A stretch of DNA of 64,000 nt from Fusobacterium varium (GCA_900637705.1 LR134390.1:496001-560000), one strand, 5' to 3'; positions 31,640 to 41,705 are shown, numbered from the stretch's first letter. Translations and numbers: made by a program. The notes: generated from the letters alone by a model not told the origin.

Positions 31640-33573
31640 ATGACAAGCAAAAATATTATTCTTCAAAGTTCATTTGGATCAGTATTTTCTGCAGTTGAAG
31701 ATATTGAAGAAAGAGAAGGAATAGAAAGTAGTAGCCGAATGGTTGTAGTTGCTGGAAGAGTAAATAATCCAGGAGTTATTGCAATACCAGAGAATGCAAC
31801 TTTGAATGATGTAATTGGGTTGGCAGGTGGAATAAAAAATAAAAAAATTTTAAGGCAGCTCAATTTGGATTACCTTTTGGAGGATTTCTTACAAAAAAAA
31901 GTTTAGATAAAGTTATAGATTTTTCTCTATTTCCAGAAGGAGTAGATAGAAATATTATTATTTTATCAGAGGAAGATTGTATTGTTTCATTTGCTAAATT
32001 CTATGTAGAATTTTTGATGAGTAAAATAGAGCGTAGTGAATATGTGCAGTATACATCAGTAGAAAATGAGATAGAAAGAATATGGAGAATATTAGATAGA
32101 ATATCTAAAGGAAAAGCAAATATGAGAGATGTCTATCTTCTTAGACATTTATCTGAAACTATTAAGACAGAATTAAATCAAAGACATAATCTTGTACTAG
32201 AAAGTATAGAAGAATTTTATGAAGAAATAGAAGAGCATATAGAAGAACATAAATGTACTGCAGGTCAATGTATTCATCTTTTAAAATTCAGAATCACTGA
32301 AAAATGTATAGGGTGTACTGCATGTGCAAGAGTTTGCCCTGTGAAGTGTATCAGTGGAAAAATAAAAGAAAGACATATTTTAGATACAAGTAGATGTACT
32401 CACTGTGGTCAATGTGTTGCTGCTTGTCCTGTGGGAGCAATATTTGAAGGGGATCATACAATGAAACTCTTAAAAGATTTGGCTACACCAAATAGAATTG
32501 TTGTGGTACAGATAGCTCCAGCAGTAAGAGTAGCTATAGGAGAAGCATTTGGATTTGAGGCAGGAACAAATGTTGAAAAAAAATTGGTAGGAGCACTTAA
32601 AAAATTAGGTGTAAACTATGTATTTGATACAACTTGGGCAGCTGACATCACAGTAATGGAAGAAGCAAGTGAATTTCAAGAAAGACTTGAGAGATATTAT
32701 AAAGGAGATGACACAGTAAGACTTCCTATACTAACTTCTTGTTGTCCAGCATGGGTTAAATTTATTGAACAAAATTATCCTGATATGCTTGATGTTCCAT
32801 CTTCTGTGAAATCACCTATGCAGATATTCTCTACAATAGCAAAAGATATTTGGGCAAAAGAAAAAGGTTATGTAAGAGAAAGAGTATCAGTAGTGGGAAT
32901 AATGCCATGTCTTGCTAAGAAATATGAGGCTTCAAGACCTGAATTTTCAAGAGGAGATAACTATGATACTGATTATGTTATTTCCACAAGAGAACTTATC
33001 AAAATTTTTAAAGAGTCTGGAATAGATCTTAAAGATGTAGAAGAAAAAGATTTTGATAATCCATTAGGAGAATATTCAGGAGCAGGAATAATTTTTGGAA
33101 GAACAGGAGGAGTTATCGAAGCTGCAACAAGAAGTACTATAGAAATGATAACAGGAACTCATTTAGATGAAATAGAATTTAAAGAATTAAGAGGTTGGGA
33201 AGGATTTAGAACTGCTGAACTTACTATTGGTCATATAGAACTTAGAATAGGAATTGCTCATGGATTAGAAGAAGCTGCAAAAATGCTTGATAAGATAAGA
33301 GCTGGAGAGGAATTCTTCCATGCTATAGAAATTATGGCTTGTAAAGGTGGCTGCATTGGTGGTGGTGGACAACCAAAAGCTGTAAAAAAACAAGAAACAC
33401 TTGAAAAAAGAGCTGAAGGACTTAATACTATAGATAGAGGAATGAAGATTAGAAGATCTCATGAAAATCCTTATGTAAAAGCAATTTATGACAAATATTT
33501 AGATTATCCATTGAGTCATAAAGCACACGAACTTTTACATACTAAGTATTTCCCAAAAATAAAAAATAGATAA
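31640..33573 (+). pseudogene. [FeFe] hydrogenase with NuoF-like N-terminal module, one frameshift in this sequence
   Basis: Adding one A to the run 31841-31847 gives 644 residues. In order: an SLBB-like beta-grasp (VAGRVNNPGVIAIPENATLNDVIGLAGG, about 37-64), a helical segment equivalent to the NuoF C-terminal domain but without its CxxCxxC ligands (about 120-185), CTAGQC, two [4Fe-4S] ferredoxin motifs ([11 protein letters not shown] and [11 protein letters not shown], about 223-263), and the H-cluster domain with L1 TSCCPAW (Cys near 368), L2 [10 protein letters not shown] (Cys near 424) and L3 MACKGGC (Cys near 568 and 572). All H-cluster ligands are present. It should be cytoplasmic, evolving H2 from ferredoxin or as part of a complex. 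AGGAGG precedes the ATG. Maturases HydEFG are not in the window. Confidence 0.93.
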
Positions 33574-33576
33574 TTT

Positions 33577-33612
33577 TATGGCCTGATACATTTGTGTCAG
33601 GCTTATTTTAAT
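33577..33612 (+). terminator. intrinsic terminator after the hydrogenase
   Basis: GCCTGAtACA pairs with TGTgTCAGGC around a short T loop, followed by TTATTTTAAT. Confidence 0.75.
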
Positions 33613-33655
33613 ATCATATGATAAAATATATATAAAAAACTATGGAGAAAGATAA

Positions 33656-34517
33656 ATGGATAATAAAAAAACATCTTTGCTGCAAATTCATATAGCTGTA
33701 TTCCTTTTTGGAATATCAGGTTTATTTGCAAAATTTATTGTACAACCATCAATAATAATAGTTTTGGGGCGAGTATTTTTTTCAAGTATATTTCTTTTGC
33801 TTGGAATATGTATTTCTAAGGAAGATTTAAAATTGAAAAATAAAAAGACTTGATAATCATTTTTATTATGGGAATAATATTAGCAATACATTGGTGCACT
33901 TTTTTTCAAGGAATCAAATTTTCAACTGTGGCAATAGGATTACTAACATTTTCAACTTTTCCTATTTTTATAACATTTATGGAACCTTTTTTCTTTTGTG
34001 AAAAATTGAAAAAAGAAGATATTTTTTAGCTTTTATGACTTTTGTAGGGATACTTTTTGTTATACCTAGTTTTCAAATAAAAAATGAAATGACTATGGGA
34101 GTAATCTTTGGAATAATTTCTAGTTTTTCTTATGCTGTTCTTTCTTTGCTGAATAAGAAATATGTAAAAGAATATAAAGGAGTAATTATAGCTTTCTATG
34201 AGCAATTTATATCATTTGTAATATTATTACCTTTTTTCTTTATTATAAAGCCTGTAATTGCTGAAAAAGAAATATTACTTTTATTACTCTTGGGAATAGT
34301 ATTCACTGGGATAGCACATACACTTTTTATTAATAGTTTAAAAAATATAAAAACGCAAACAGCAGGAATAATTTCCAGTTTAGAACCCTTATATGGAATA
34401 TTGCTTTCAATATTTTTTTTAAATGAAATTCCTTCTATAAAAGAAATAGTTGGAGGAATAATTATTTTAGGAACTGTATTTTATTCTACAATGAAAAATT
34501 TAAAAAATAAAAATTAA
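33656..34517 (+). pseudogene. EamA/DMT-family transporter, two frameshifts in this sequence
   Basis: Repair of an A run at 33842-33846 and a T run at 34022-34027 gives 287 residues with about ten hydrophobic segments, typical of two-EamA-domain drug/metabolite transporters. The two halves start ...HIAVFLFGISGLFAKFI and ...IFGIISSFSYAVLSLLNKKYVK. The C terminus reads SLEPLYGILLSIFFLNEIPS, a characteristic EamA ending. Substrate unknown. Both lesions are single-base losses in homopolymers. Confidence 0.88.
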
Positions 34518-34537
34518 TAATTAATTATTTTGAAAAA

Positions 34538-34678
34538 AGATGACTGAAAGTGAGATTAAATTTTTGAATTTTAAAATTAGAAATATTTGTCAATTAATGA
34601 AATAAAGAAAATTAATGACGATATTATCTACGAAAGGTTCTTGAATTATATCTCTGTCTTAAAGTCATCTATTTTTTT
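34538..34678. other. 140-base intergenic structured element ending in a T run
   Basis: AGATGACT (34538-34545) pairs with AGTCATCT (34663-34670) and, further in, GAGAT (34552) with ATCTC (34650). Between them GTCaATTAAT and ATTAATGAC form a second hairpin. A run of seven T follows the outer stem. This could be a long branched terminator for the EamA transporter gene or a small RNA. It resembles 26124-26233 in layout but not in arm sequence. Confidence 0.45.
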
Positions 34679-34720
34679 AATATAAAGTAATAAAAAAAAT
34701 TTGAAACACAAAATAAAAGA

Positions 34721-34748
34721 GTGAAAAAATTTAAAAATTTGATATAAT
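34721..34748 (+). promoter_or_regulatory. promoter of the efflux operon
   Basis: GTGAAA (34721-34726), 16-base spacer, TATAAT (34743-34748), about 80 bases before the TolC-like gene. The -35 match is weak. Confidence 0.4.
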
Positions 34749-34830
34749 AGATGGGTAAGATTTGTTTTGACATATTCAGGACAAAAAGAAGTGAGATACT
34801 TAAATAAATAAAAAGAGGAAGGAGAGGGAA

Positions 34831-36076
34831 ATGAAAAAAGTTTTTTAGTGATATATTGTTTTGGGGAATTGCTTCTTATAGCAAAGAAATAAACCTAGAT
34901 ATGCTTTTGAATGAAATATCAAAAACTTCTTACCAAAATAAATTATATGAAATAAGGAAATCTACAAATGATTCAAAGGAGAAATATTATAAATTAGATA
35001 CTTTTAATGGGATAGAAACTTCAGTATCTTCTGAATATAGTGATCAAGAGGATAGTTTTCAAACGACAGGGAAAATAAGTTATGGACCTTTTTATGTGGA
35101 AGGAACAAAACCTTATAATTCTGATGATGACTATGCTTCTTTTGGTATTGAAAAAAGTTTAAAAGATTTGATTTTTTCCAAAAGTGATAATGAACTTAGT
35201 AAATTAGGAATAAGCAGAGAAATAGATAGAGTAACACATGAAAAAAATATGGAAACTCAAAAAATAGATCTTATTAATTTATATAGAGATTATAAAATAA
35301 ATGAACTTGAGCTTAAAATAAAGAAAAATGGATTAGTTACTTTGAAAAAAGAAGAAGATACTATGAAAAAATCTTTTAATTTGGGAGCAATAGCAAAAAT
35401 AGAACTGGATACTCTTCAATATAGCATAAAAAATCTTGAGATAGAAATAAAGAATTTAGAAGACAATTTAATTAAATTGCAGGGAAGATTTTATTATGAA
35501 TATAAATTTGATATAAGAGGGAGTTCTTTAGCAGAAATAGCTCCTGTAGAAAAAAATATTGATGAGCTATTAATAAAATATGGAACTAAGGATTTAGATA
35601 AACTTAAATATCAAAAAGAACTTACAAATGAAAATTTAAAGTATTTAAAATATGATGATAAAATGCCAGAAATATCATTGGGAGTAGAACATAGTACAAG
35701 ATTTGATGAGAATAGGGTAGTTGCAAAATTTTCAAAAAAATTATTTGATTTTAATTATGATTTAGAAGAAGAAAAAAATAGTTTGTTAGAACAAGAGGTA
35801 ACATTAAAACAGAAAATAGATGAAAATGAAGCTGAAAAACTGCAGGCTATGAATAATTATTATAATTATTTAAAAGAATATGAAGTAAATAAAAATAAAG
35901 CTGAATTAGAATTGTCAAAATATAATATAAGAAAACTTGAATATAATCTTGGAAAAGTTAATTATATAGATGTAATGGAATCTTTTGATGATTATCTAGA
36001 TTATGAAGTAGCAAAAGAAAAAGCTATAAATACATTGAATGGATATATATATGAAATCATGGTCAGAGGTGAATGA
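34831..36076 (+). pseudogene. TolC-like outer membrane efflux protein, 5' frameshift in this sequence
   Basis: The long frame (first codon 34856) lacks a proper start, while an ATG with AAGGAGAGGG lies at 34831 in another frame. Two missing T (for example in TTTTTT at 34841-34846 and TT at 34856-34857) would give MKKVFLVIYLFWGIASYSKE, a plausible signal peptide, and 415 residues in all. The body is rich in long amphipathic helices with heptad patterns (IDLINLYRDYKINELELKIKKNGLVTLKKEED), as in the TolC tunnel. Its last codons overlap macA, which fixes its role as the outer membrane channel of a tripartite pump. Confidence 0.82.
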
Positions 36077-37185
36077 TGAAAAAAAAGCTTGATATAAAAA
36101 TAGTACTTTTGATAATTTTAATAGTAATAGTAGCAGGAGTAGAATTTATAAGATACAGAACAACCATTGATACAAAAAAAGATATATCAACGTATGCAGC
36201 TTTGAGAGTTAAAGACAATGGTGGAAGAGGATATATAGAAGCTGATGGAAATGTTGCTGCAAATGATACCAAAAAAGTTTTTGTGGATAAAAAATTAAAA
36301 GTAGATGAAGTTTTCATACAAGAGGGAGATTATGTAGAAAAGGGTCAGTTACTGATGACTTTTGATGAAACAGAAAGAAACAATACTATGAGAAAGTTAG
36401 AAAGGGAAAGACTGGCTCTAGCAAAATTAAAAAGAGATATAAAAGTTGAAAGAGAACTTAATAAAATAGGTGGAAGTTCTGATAATGCTGTAAAGGAATT
36501 AAATGAGGAAATAAGGAAAATTGAAATAAATATAGAAGAGTATATGGAGGATCTTTCTAAAACAGCTGAGAAAATAGAAAGTCCAGTAAGTGGAACTATA
36601 ACATCTCTGACTGCTCAGGAAAATTATTTGGTTGATACAGATTCACCTCTTATGGAAATTGCAGATTTATCAGACATAAAAATTGTTTTAGAAGTACCTG
36701 AATATGATGTAAAAGATATAGAACTTGGACAAAAACTTATGATTAAACCAGAAGTTTTTGAAAAGAAAAAATCATATCCAGGGGTGATAACAAAGATATC
36801 AAGAATATCAAAAGTATCAGAAACTACATCTGAAAATGTTTTGGAAGTGGAAGTAAAGCCTGATGAAGCTATTCCATATATAGTTCCTGGGTTCAAAGTA
36901 TCTGCTGTAATATATTTAGAACAAAGGGATAGTGGAATACTTATTCCTAAGACAGCTATTCTTGAAGAAGCTGGAAAATATTATGTCTTTGTAAGTAGTG
37001 ATGATGGAGTGCTTTCTAAGAGAATAATAGAAATAGAAAATATTAAAGGTGATGATATAGTTGTAAAAAATGGATTAAAAGCAGGAGAGAATATATTGAT
37101 AACTCCTGATGAAAACTTGAAGGAGGGAAGCAAAGTATTTCTTCAGTTTAAAAATTCTGAGAGGAAAGGAGCTGGAAGAGCATGA
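36073..37185 (+). CDS. periplasmic adaptor (MacA/HlyD family)
   Basis: 370 residues. One N-terminal membrane anchor (IVLLIILIVIVAGVEFI), then a split biotinyl-lipoyl domain (KLKVDEVFIQEGDYVEKGQLLMTFD with the returning half IESPVSGTITSLTAQENYLVDTDSPLMEIADLS), a coiled-coil hairpin between them (about 110-170), and beta-barrel and membrane-proximal domains with GFKVSAVIYLEQRDSGILIPKTAI. It bridges the inner-membrane MacB-like transporter and the TolC-like channel. The start overlaps the TolC stop, and the end overlaps the ATPase gene by four bases. Confidence 0.92.
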   Translation: MMKKKLDIKIVLLIILIVIVAGVEFIRYRTTIDTKKDISTYAALRVKDNGGRGYIEADGNVAANDTKKVFVDKKLKVDEVFIQEGDYVEKGQLLMTFDETERNNTMRKLERERLALAKLKRDIKVERELNKIGGSSDNAVKELNEEIRKIEINIEEYMEDLSKTAEKIESPVSGTITSLTAQENYLVDTDSPLMEIADLSDIKIVLEVPEYDVKDIELGQKLMIKPEVFEKKKSYPGVITKISRISKVSETTSENVLEVEVKPDEAIPYIVPGFKVSAVIYLEQRDSGILIPKTAILEEAGKYYVFVSSDDGVLSKRIIEIENIKGDDIVVKNGLKAGENILITPDENLKEGSKVFLQFKNSERKGAGRA

Positions 37186-37859
37186 TAAAAGTAGAGCATC
37201 TCAATAAATACTACATTAATGGGGAAATGAAACTTCATGCACTGAAAGATTTATCTTTTCACATAAAAGAAGGAGAGTTTGTTGCTATAATGGGAAGCAG
37301 TGGAAGTGGAAAATCAACGATGATGAACATACTTGGCTGCTTGGATAAAAACTCAGAAGGAACATATATTTTAGATGGTATAGATGTATCAAAAATCAGA
37401 GATGAAGAATTATGTAAAATAAGAAATGTAAAAATAGGTTTTGTATTTCAGTCATTTAATCTTTTATCAAAGCTAACAGCTCTTGAAAATGTAGAGCTTC
37501 CATTGATATATGCAGGAATAGGTAAAAAAGAAAGAGAAGAAAAAGCAAAAGAAGTATTGAAAAAAGTAGGTCTTGAAAATAGAATACATCATAAACCTAA
37601 TGAGCTTTCTGGAGGGCAAAGGCAAAGGGTAGCCATAGCAAGAGCTTTAGTAAATAATCCTGCGATAATACTTGCAGACGAACCAACAGGAAATCTCGAT
37701 AGTGTGTCTGAAAAAGAGATAATGGAGATATTTACAGATTTTAATAAACAGGGGAAAACTATAATTGTGGTAACTCATGAACCAGAAGTTGCAAAATATG
37801 TAAAAAGAGTTCTTCTGTTTAAAGATGGAAGAATAATAAGAGATGGTGAACCAGAATGA
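37182..37859 (+). CDS. ABC transporter ATP-binding protein (MacB/LolD type)
   Basis: 225 residues. Walker A GSSGSGKST (about 38-46), Q-loop VFQSFNLL, signature LSGGQRQRVAIARAL, Walker B IILADEPTG and H-loop VVTHEPE are all intact. The LALLxxLTALENVELPL-type segment and length are typical of the MacB/LolD/FtsE branch that powers mechanotransmission rather than membrane transport by the cassette itself. ATGA-type overlaps on both sides (with macA and the permease) imply coupled translation. Confidence 0.95.
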   Translation: MIKVEHLNKYYINGEMKLHALKDLSFHIKEGEFVAIMGSSGSGKSTMMNILGCLDKNSEGTYILDGIDVSKIRDEELCKIRNVKIGFVFQSFNLLSKLTALENVELPLIYAGIGKKEREEKAKEVLKKVGLENRIHHKPNELSGGQRQRVAIARALVNNPAIILADEPTGNLDSVSEKEIMEIFTDFNKQGKTIIVVTHEPEVAKYVKRVLLFKDGRIIRDGEPE

Positions 37860-39079
37860 ATTTTATTGAAAGTTTGAAAAGTGCTATTCAAAGTCTTAAA
37901 GGTAATAAGATGAGGTCATTTCTTACAATGCTTGGGATAATAATAGGGATATCTTCTGTTATAACTATGTCTGCTATTGGAAAAGGTGGTCAGGAAAATA
38001 TAACTGGAAATCTTAAAGAGGGAGGATATGGAAAATTTACAATATCTGTAGATAAACAAGATGAAGAGTTTAGATGGAAATATCTTCTAGATGACTCTAT
38101 TATAGAGAAAATAAGAGAAAGTGGAAAATTTAAGGCTGTCAGTCCTAAAATAAGCAGTAATTTTGCAGTGAAAATTGGAGAAAGAAAGGAAATGATGTTT
38201 CTCAGTGTAACTACTCCAGATTTTGAAGAGATAGATAAAATAAATATTGTTTATGGAAGAAATATACTTCCATTTGAATATGAAAGTGGAGAAAAAGTTA
38301 TAACAATAGATCAACTTACAGCCAGAGCTCTTTTTACCAATGAAAAAAACGCTGTAGGTCAGACAGTGGAACTTTCACAAGGGAGAAGAGGAAATGATAT
38401 AACTTACAAAATAGTGGGAGTGTATAAAAATCCTTTGGAACAGATGATAAAAATAATGGGAGGACGAAGAATTCCTAGATTTGTAAGAATGCCTCTTAAT
38501 ACTTATGATAAACTCTTTGATTTACAGTCAGGGGGATATACATCATTGATAGTAGAAGGAAAAGATCCTGAGAAACTAGCTGAGAGTATGACTGATGCTA
38601 AAAAACTTATGGCAGATATAACAGGAATAGAGGAACTATATGAAGTAAATGCTGAGTCAAATGCTGCAGCTTCTTTTGATAATATATTATCTACTTTAAA
38701 TATATTTGTTACCTTTGTTGCAGGAATATCCCTTTTTGTTGGAGGAATAGGAGTAATGAACATAATGTTGGTTAGTGTGATAGAAAGAACAAAGGAAATT
38801 GGAATTAGAAAAGCAATTGGGGCAACAAATGGAGATATAATGATACAGTTTTTAATGGAATCAATTATTTTAACAGGACTGGGAGGAATACTTGGAATAA
38901 TAATAGGAATTTTATTAGGTTTAGGAATAGGCTTTGTTGTAAAAATTCCACCAATATTTTCTACAATTTCTATAATTTCTTCATTGATAGTTTCAACTGT
39001 AATAGGAATAGTATTTGGGGTAACACCTGCTAAAAAAGCAGCTCAACTTAATCCAGTAGATGCTTTAAGAAGTGAATAA
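37856..39079 (+). CDS. ABC transporter permease (MacB type)
   Basis: 407 residues. First membrane helix after SLKGNKMRSFLTMLGIIIGISSVITMSAIG, a large extracytoplasmic MacB_PCD domain (about 45-270), then three helices in the FtsX domain with FVAGISLFVGGIGVMNIMLVSVIERTKEIGIRKAIGA and the ending AAQLNPVDALRSE. In MacB proteins the ATPase is fused; here it is separate. Together with the adaptor and TolC-like protein it should export a peptide, lipid or toxin. Actual cargo is unknown. Confidence 0.94.
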   Translation: MNFIESLKSAIQSLKGNKMRSFLTMLGIIIGISSVITMSAIGKGGQENITGNLKEGGYGKFTISVDKQDEEFRWKYLLDDSIIEKIRESGKFKAVSPKISSNFAVKIGERKEMMFLSVTTPDFEEIDKINIVYGRNILPFEYESGEKVITIDQLTARALFTNEKNAVGQTVELSQGRRGNDITYKIVGVYKNPLEQMIKIMGGRRIPRFVRMPLNTYDKLFDLQSGGYTSLIVEGKDPEKLAESMTDAKKLMADITGIEELYEVNAESNAAASFDNILSTLNIFVTFVAGISLFVGGIGVMNIMLVSVIERTKEIGIRKAIGATNGDIMIQFLMESIILTGLGGILGIIIGILLGLGIGFVVKIPPIFSTISIISSLIVSTVIGIVFGVTPAKKAAQLNPVDALRSE

Positions 39080-39084
39080 AATGA

Positions 39085-39130
39085 AAAGAGAGGTTGGTTG
39101 AGAGCGAGATTGCTTTAAACTAACCTCTTT
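39085..39130. terminator. terminator between the efflux operon and the VanZ-like gene
   Basis: AGAGGTTgGTT pairs with AACtAACCTCT over an 18-base loop, with A/T-rich flanks. It serves convergent genes. Confidence 0.65.
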
Positions 39131-39133
39131 AAC

Positions 39134-39679
39134 TTAAAGAAGACTAGGCAAGATACCTAAAATTGTAAAGATTAATATTGTTTTTACATTATAAATGACT
39201 TCTTTTCTCTTATTTTCAATAGTAAATAAGGATTTGTCAGGAAGATTTTTTTTGTGATAATGTTTGGATATGAGCACAATAAAAATATAACCAAGGGTAA
39301 AAAATAGAATATCCATAGTGTCAAAAGTTCCAATTACACTTCCATGTCCTCCAAAGTATAACTGAACAAATTCTAAGATTATCATTAAGATATAGATACT
39401 TGTAAAAACAATAAAGTCATAAAAATAAAATATTCTATCAATTAATAGTGCTGCTCCAAAAGAAAAAAGCCATAATCCATCTGGAAGGGAATAAACCACC
39501 CAGGTAGAAAACATTTTTCTATATAGTTTTGCAAAATCTCTTATGTGTAAAACAGGTTTGCTCAAAAAAGTAGAATGTATTAGTTTGAAGTAAAAAAGAT
39601 TTCTACTTCTATAGAGCAGATAAATTCCTATCCCTAAGAAAAGTGGAAAAAGAATTAAAAGTATTTTTCTCTTTCTCAT
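39134..39679 (-). CDS. membrane protein, possibly VanZ-like
   Basis: 181 residues with about five hydrophobic segments. The middle has YSLPDGLWLFSFGAALL and IILEFVQLYFGGHGSVIGTFDTMDILFFTLGY, which resembles the core of VanZ-like proteins (an acidic D-x-x-D pair after a Gly-rich loop). VanZ proteins are linked to glycopeptide or envelope-stress resistance, but most family members are uncharacterised. A GAGAGGA ribosome site precedes the ATG. Call is by motif only. Confidence 0.55.
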   Translation of the reverse strand: MRKRKILLILFPLFLGIGIYLLYRSRNLFYFKLIHSTFLSKPVLHIRDFAKLYRKMFSTWVVYSLPDGLWLFSFGAALLIDRIFYFYDFIVFTSIYILMIILEFVQLYFGGHGSVIGTFDTMDILFFTLGYIFIVLISKHYHKKNLPDKSLFTIENKRKEVIYNVKTILIFTILGILPSLL

Positions 39680-40064
39680 ATTGTCCTCTCATTCAATATT
39701 GGTATAAATTACAAAAAAATATTTCTATGTAGTTACAATACCTTGAACTTGGAAAAAAGTCAATATTAAATTGAAAAACTTCAAGAAGAAATTAAAAAAA
39801 GATTGACTTATAAATGTAAGTGGTATAAAATTTTTATTGATTTTCATATTAAAATATTATTTTTTGTAAAAAGTTAAATTTTATAAAAGTGAATAATAAA
39901 ATTTTTCTAAAAAGGAAATTCGTATATTAATTTGTATAAAAAAGGTATATAATGAATGAGTTTTATTTTCGGGGGAGAATAAAAATCAAAAGATTAAAAG
40001 ATTTTACTCAATGATTCCCAAGATAGGTCTTAGGGAAATTTTACTTAGATAAGGGGGAAAAAAC
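39680..40064 (+). promoter_or_regulatory. 385-base intergenic region with structured leader before the hydrolase
   Basis: A candidate -10 TATAAT is at about 39947-39952 and an alternative TTGACT/TATAAA pair with a short 15-base spacer is at 39803-39829. The leader carries the hairpin TTCCC-AAGA-tagg-TCTT-a-GGGAA at about 40015-40037 flanked by similar TTTTACT repeats. I do not recognise a known riboswitch. No coding frame is supported. Confidence 0.4.
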
Positions 40065-41012
40065 TTGGAATATAAACCATCATTAATTTTTAAAAATGCA
40101 CATATAAATACTTGTTTTCCAACTCTTTTTAGAAAAATAAATGTAAGTTATACTAGGGAAAGAATAAGCACACCAGATGAAGATTTTTTAGATATTGATT
40201 GGATGAAAAACGGCAATACAAAAGTGATAGTATTATGCCATGGATTAGAAGGTAGTTCTAGGAGCAAATATATACAGGGAACTGCTAGATATTTTTCCGA
40301 GAGAGGCTGGGATATACTTGCCATGAATTATAGAGGGTGCAGTGGAGAATTAAATAAAAAGGTTACTTTTTATCATATGGGTCAAACAAATGATTTAGAA
40401 ACTGTACTTGAAAAAACAAAGGAATATAAAGAATTAGTTATAGCTGGCTTCAGTTTAGGAGCTAATCTTGTATTGAAATATATGGGAGAGAGGGAAGTTT
40501 ATCCAGATAATTTATTATGTGGAATGGCAGTATCTCCTCCATGTGATCTTGTTTCAAATTCTGTCGCTTTTAGACAACCTAAAAATATTATTTATAGAAG
40601 ATATTTTGTAAGTAAGTTAAAAGAAAAAGCAGCTCAAAAAGCTCTCCTTTATCCAACTAAAATAAATATGAATCTTATATCTAAAGTAGTGGATATTGAA
40701 GATTTTGATAATCTTTTTACAGCTCCACTGAATGGATATTTAGACGCAATAGACTACTATGAAAAAACAAGTAGTATAAATTTTATTCCAAATATAAAGA
40801 AGAAAACTTTGATATTAATGCCTCTAGATGATCCAATAATGTCAAAAAAATGTTATCCTTACAAAGAAGCTGCTGAAAATGATTATATAGAATTAGAAAC
40901 ACCAAAATATGGAGGACATGTAGGTTTTTCTAGTTTATTTTCTAAAACTTATTGGTTAGAAAAAAGATTGTTTGAATATGTAAAAAATGTAGAAGAACAA
41001 ATTAAAATATAA
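40065..41012 (+). CDS. alpha/beta-hydrolase, YheT family
   Basis: 315 residues. The N terminus (SLIFKNAHINTCFPTLFRKI) and the order of motifs fit YheT-type esterases (ABHD1/2/3-like): oxyanion region VLCHGLEGSSRSKYIQG, YRGCSGE, nucleophile elbow IAGFSLGANLVLKYMGE with Ser, Asp in LMPLDDPIM and His in YGGHVGF. It should be a cytoplasmic esterase; the substrate is unknown. TTG start with AAGGGGGAAA upstream. LysE-type gene follows after 16 bases. Confidence 0.88.
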   Translation: MEYKPSLIFKNAHINTCFPTLFRKINVSYTRERISTPDEDFLDIDWMKNGNTKVIVLCHGLEGSSRSKYIQGTARYFSERGWDILAMNYRGCSGELNKKVTFYHMGQTNDLETVLEKTKEYKELVIAGFSLGANLVLKYMGEREVYPDNLLCGMAVSPPCDLVSNSVAFRQPKNIIYRRYFVSKLKEKAAQKALLYPTKINMNLISKVVDIEDFDNLFTAPLNGYLDAIDYYEKTSSINFIPNIKKKTLILMPLDDPIMSKKCYPYKEAAENDYIELETPKYGGHVGFSSLFSKTYWLEKRLFEYVKNVEEQIKI

Positions 41013-41028
41013 TTCAGGGGGAAAGAAA

Positions 41029-41664
41029 ATGTTTGGAATAGTAAATTATACAGTATTTTTTACATCTTGTTTGATACTGCATATTACACCTGGGTCAGAT
41101 ACTATGTATATTTTAGGAAAGTCTATGTCTGAAGATAAGAAAACTGGAGTAGCATCAGTCTTGGGAATATCTACAGGAGTTTTGATACATACTGTATTGG
41201 CTGCATTTGGATTATCCATCATACTTGCAAAGTCAGCAACAGCTTTTAATACTGTAAAGTATATGGGGGCAGCTTATCTTGTTTATATGGGAATTAAAAC
41301 TATCATGAATAAAAAAACTTTATTTATGAAAAATGAAGCTGGGGAGAAAGAAAAAATTAAAAAAGTTTATTTTCAAGGGGTAATAACAAATGTTTTAAAT
41401 CCTAAAGTAGCTTTGTTTTTTCTTGCCTTTTTACCTCAATTCATAGATATAAATAATAGTTATGGAGTGATTCCATTTCTTTTGTTGGGATTAAGTTTCT
41501 TTATAACAAGTAGTTTATATGGAATAATCCTTGCTCTATTTGCTTCTTCAGCAGCAGGAATAATAACTAAAAAACCTGGAACTTCTCAAATAATGACAAA
41601 AATATCAGGGTGTATATATATTTTTTTAGGTTTAAGTTTATTAAAAGCTAAATTAAAAAATTAA
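41029..41664 (+). CDS. LysE/RhtB family amino acid exporter
   Basis: 211 residues, six hydrophobic segments. N-terminal LHITPGSDTMYILGKSMSEDKKTGVASVLGISTG is the LysE/RhtB signature, followed by LNPKVALFFLAFLPQFI. Members export lysine, homoserine, threonine or leucine, and the specificity here is open. It shares a transcript with the YheT-type hydrolase. Confidence 0.9.
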   Translation: MFGIVNYTVFFTSCLILHITPGSDTMYILGKSMSEDKKTGVASVLGISTGVLIHTVLAAFGLSIILAKSATAFNTVKYMGAAYLVYMGIKTIMNKKTLFMKNEAGEKEKIKKVYFQGVITNVLNPKVALFFLAFLPQFIDINNSYGVIPFLLLGLSFFITSSLYGIILALFASSAAGIITKKPGTSQIMTKISGCIYIFLGLSLLKAKLKN

Positions 41665-41705
41665 AAATAGTAAAAGGTGGTATTTTTGATACCACCTTTG
41701 CTATT
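41662..41705. terminator. bidirectional terminator between LysE-type gene and glyA
   Basis: AAAGGTGGTAT pairs with ATACCACCTTT over a short T loop, extended by AAAATAG/CTATTTT. It serves both convergent genes. Confidence 0.88.
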
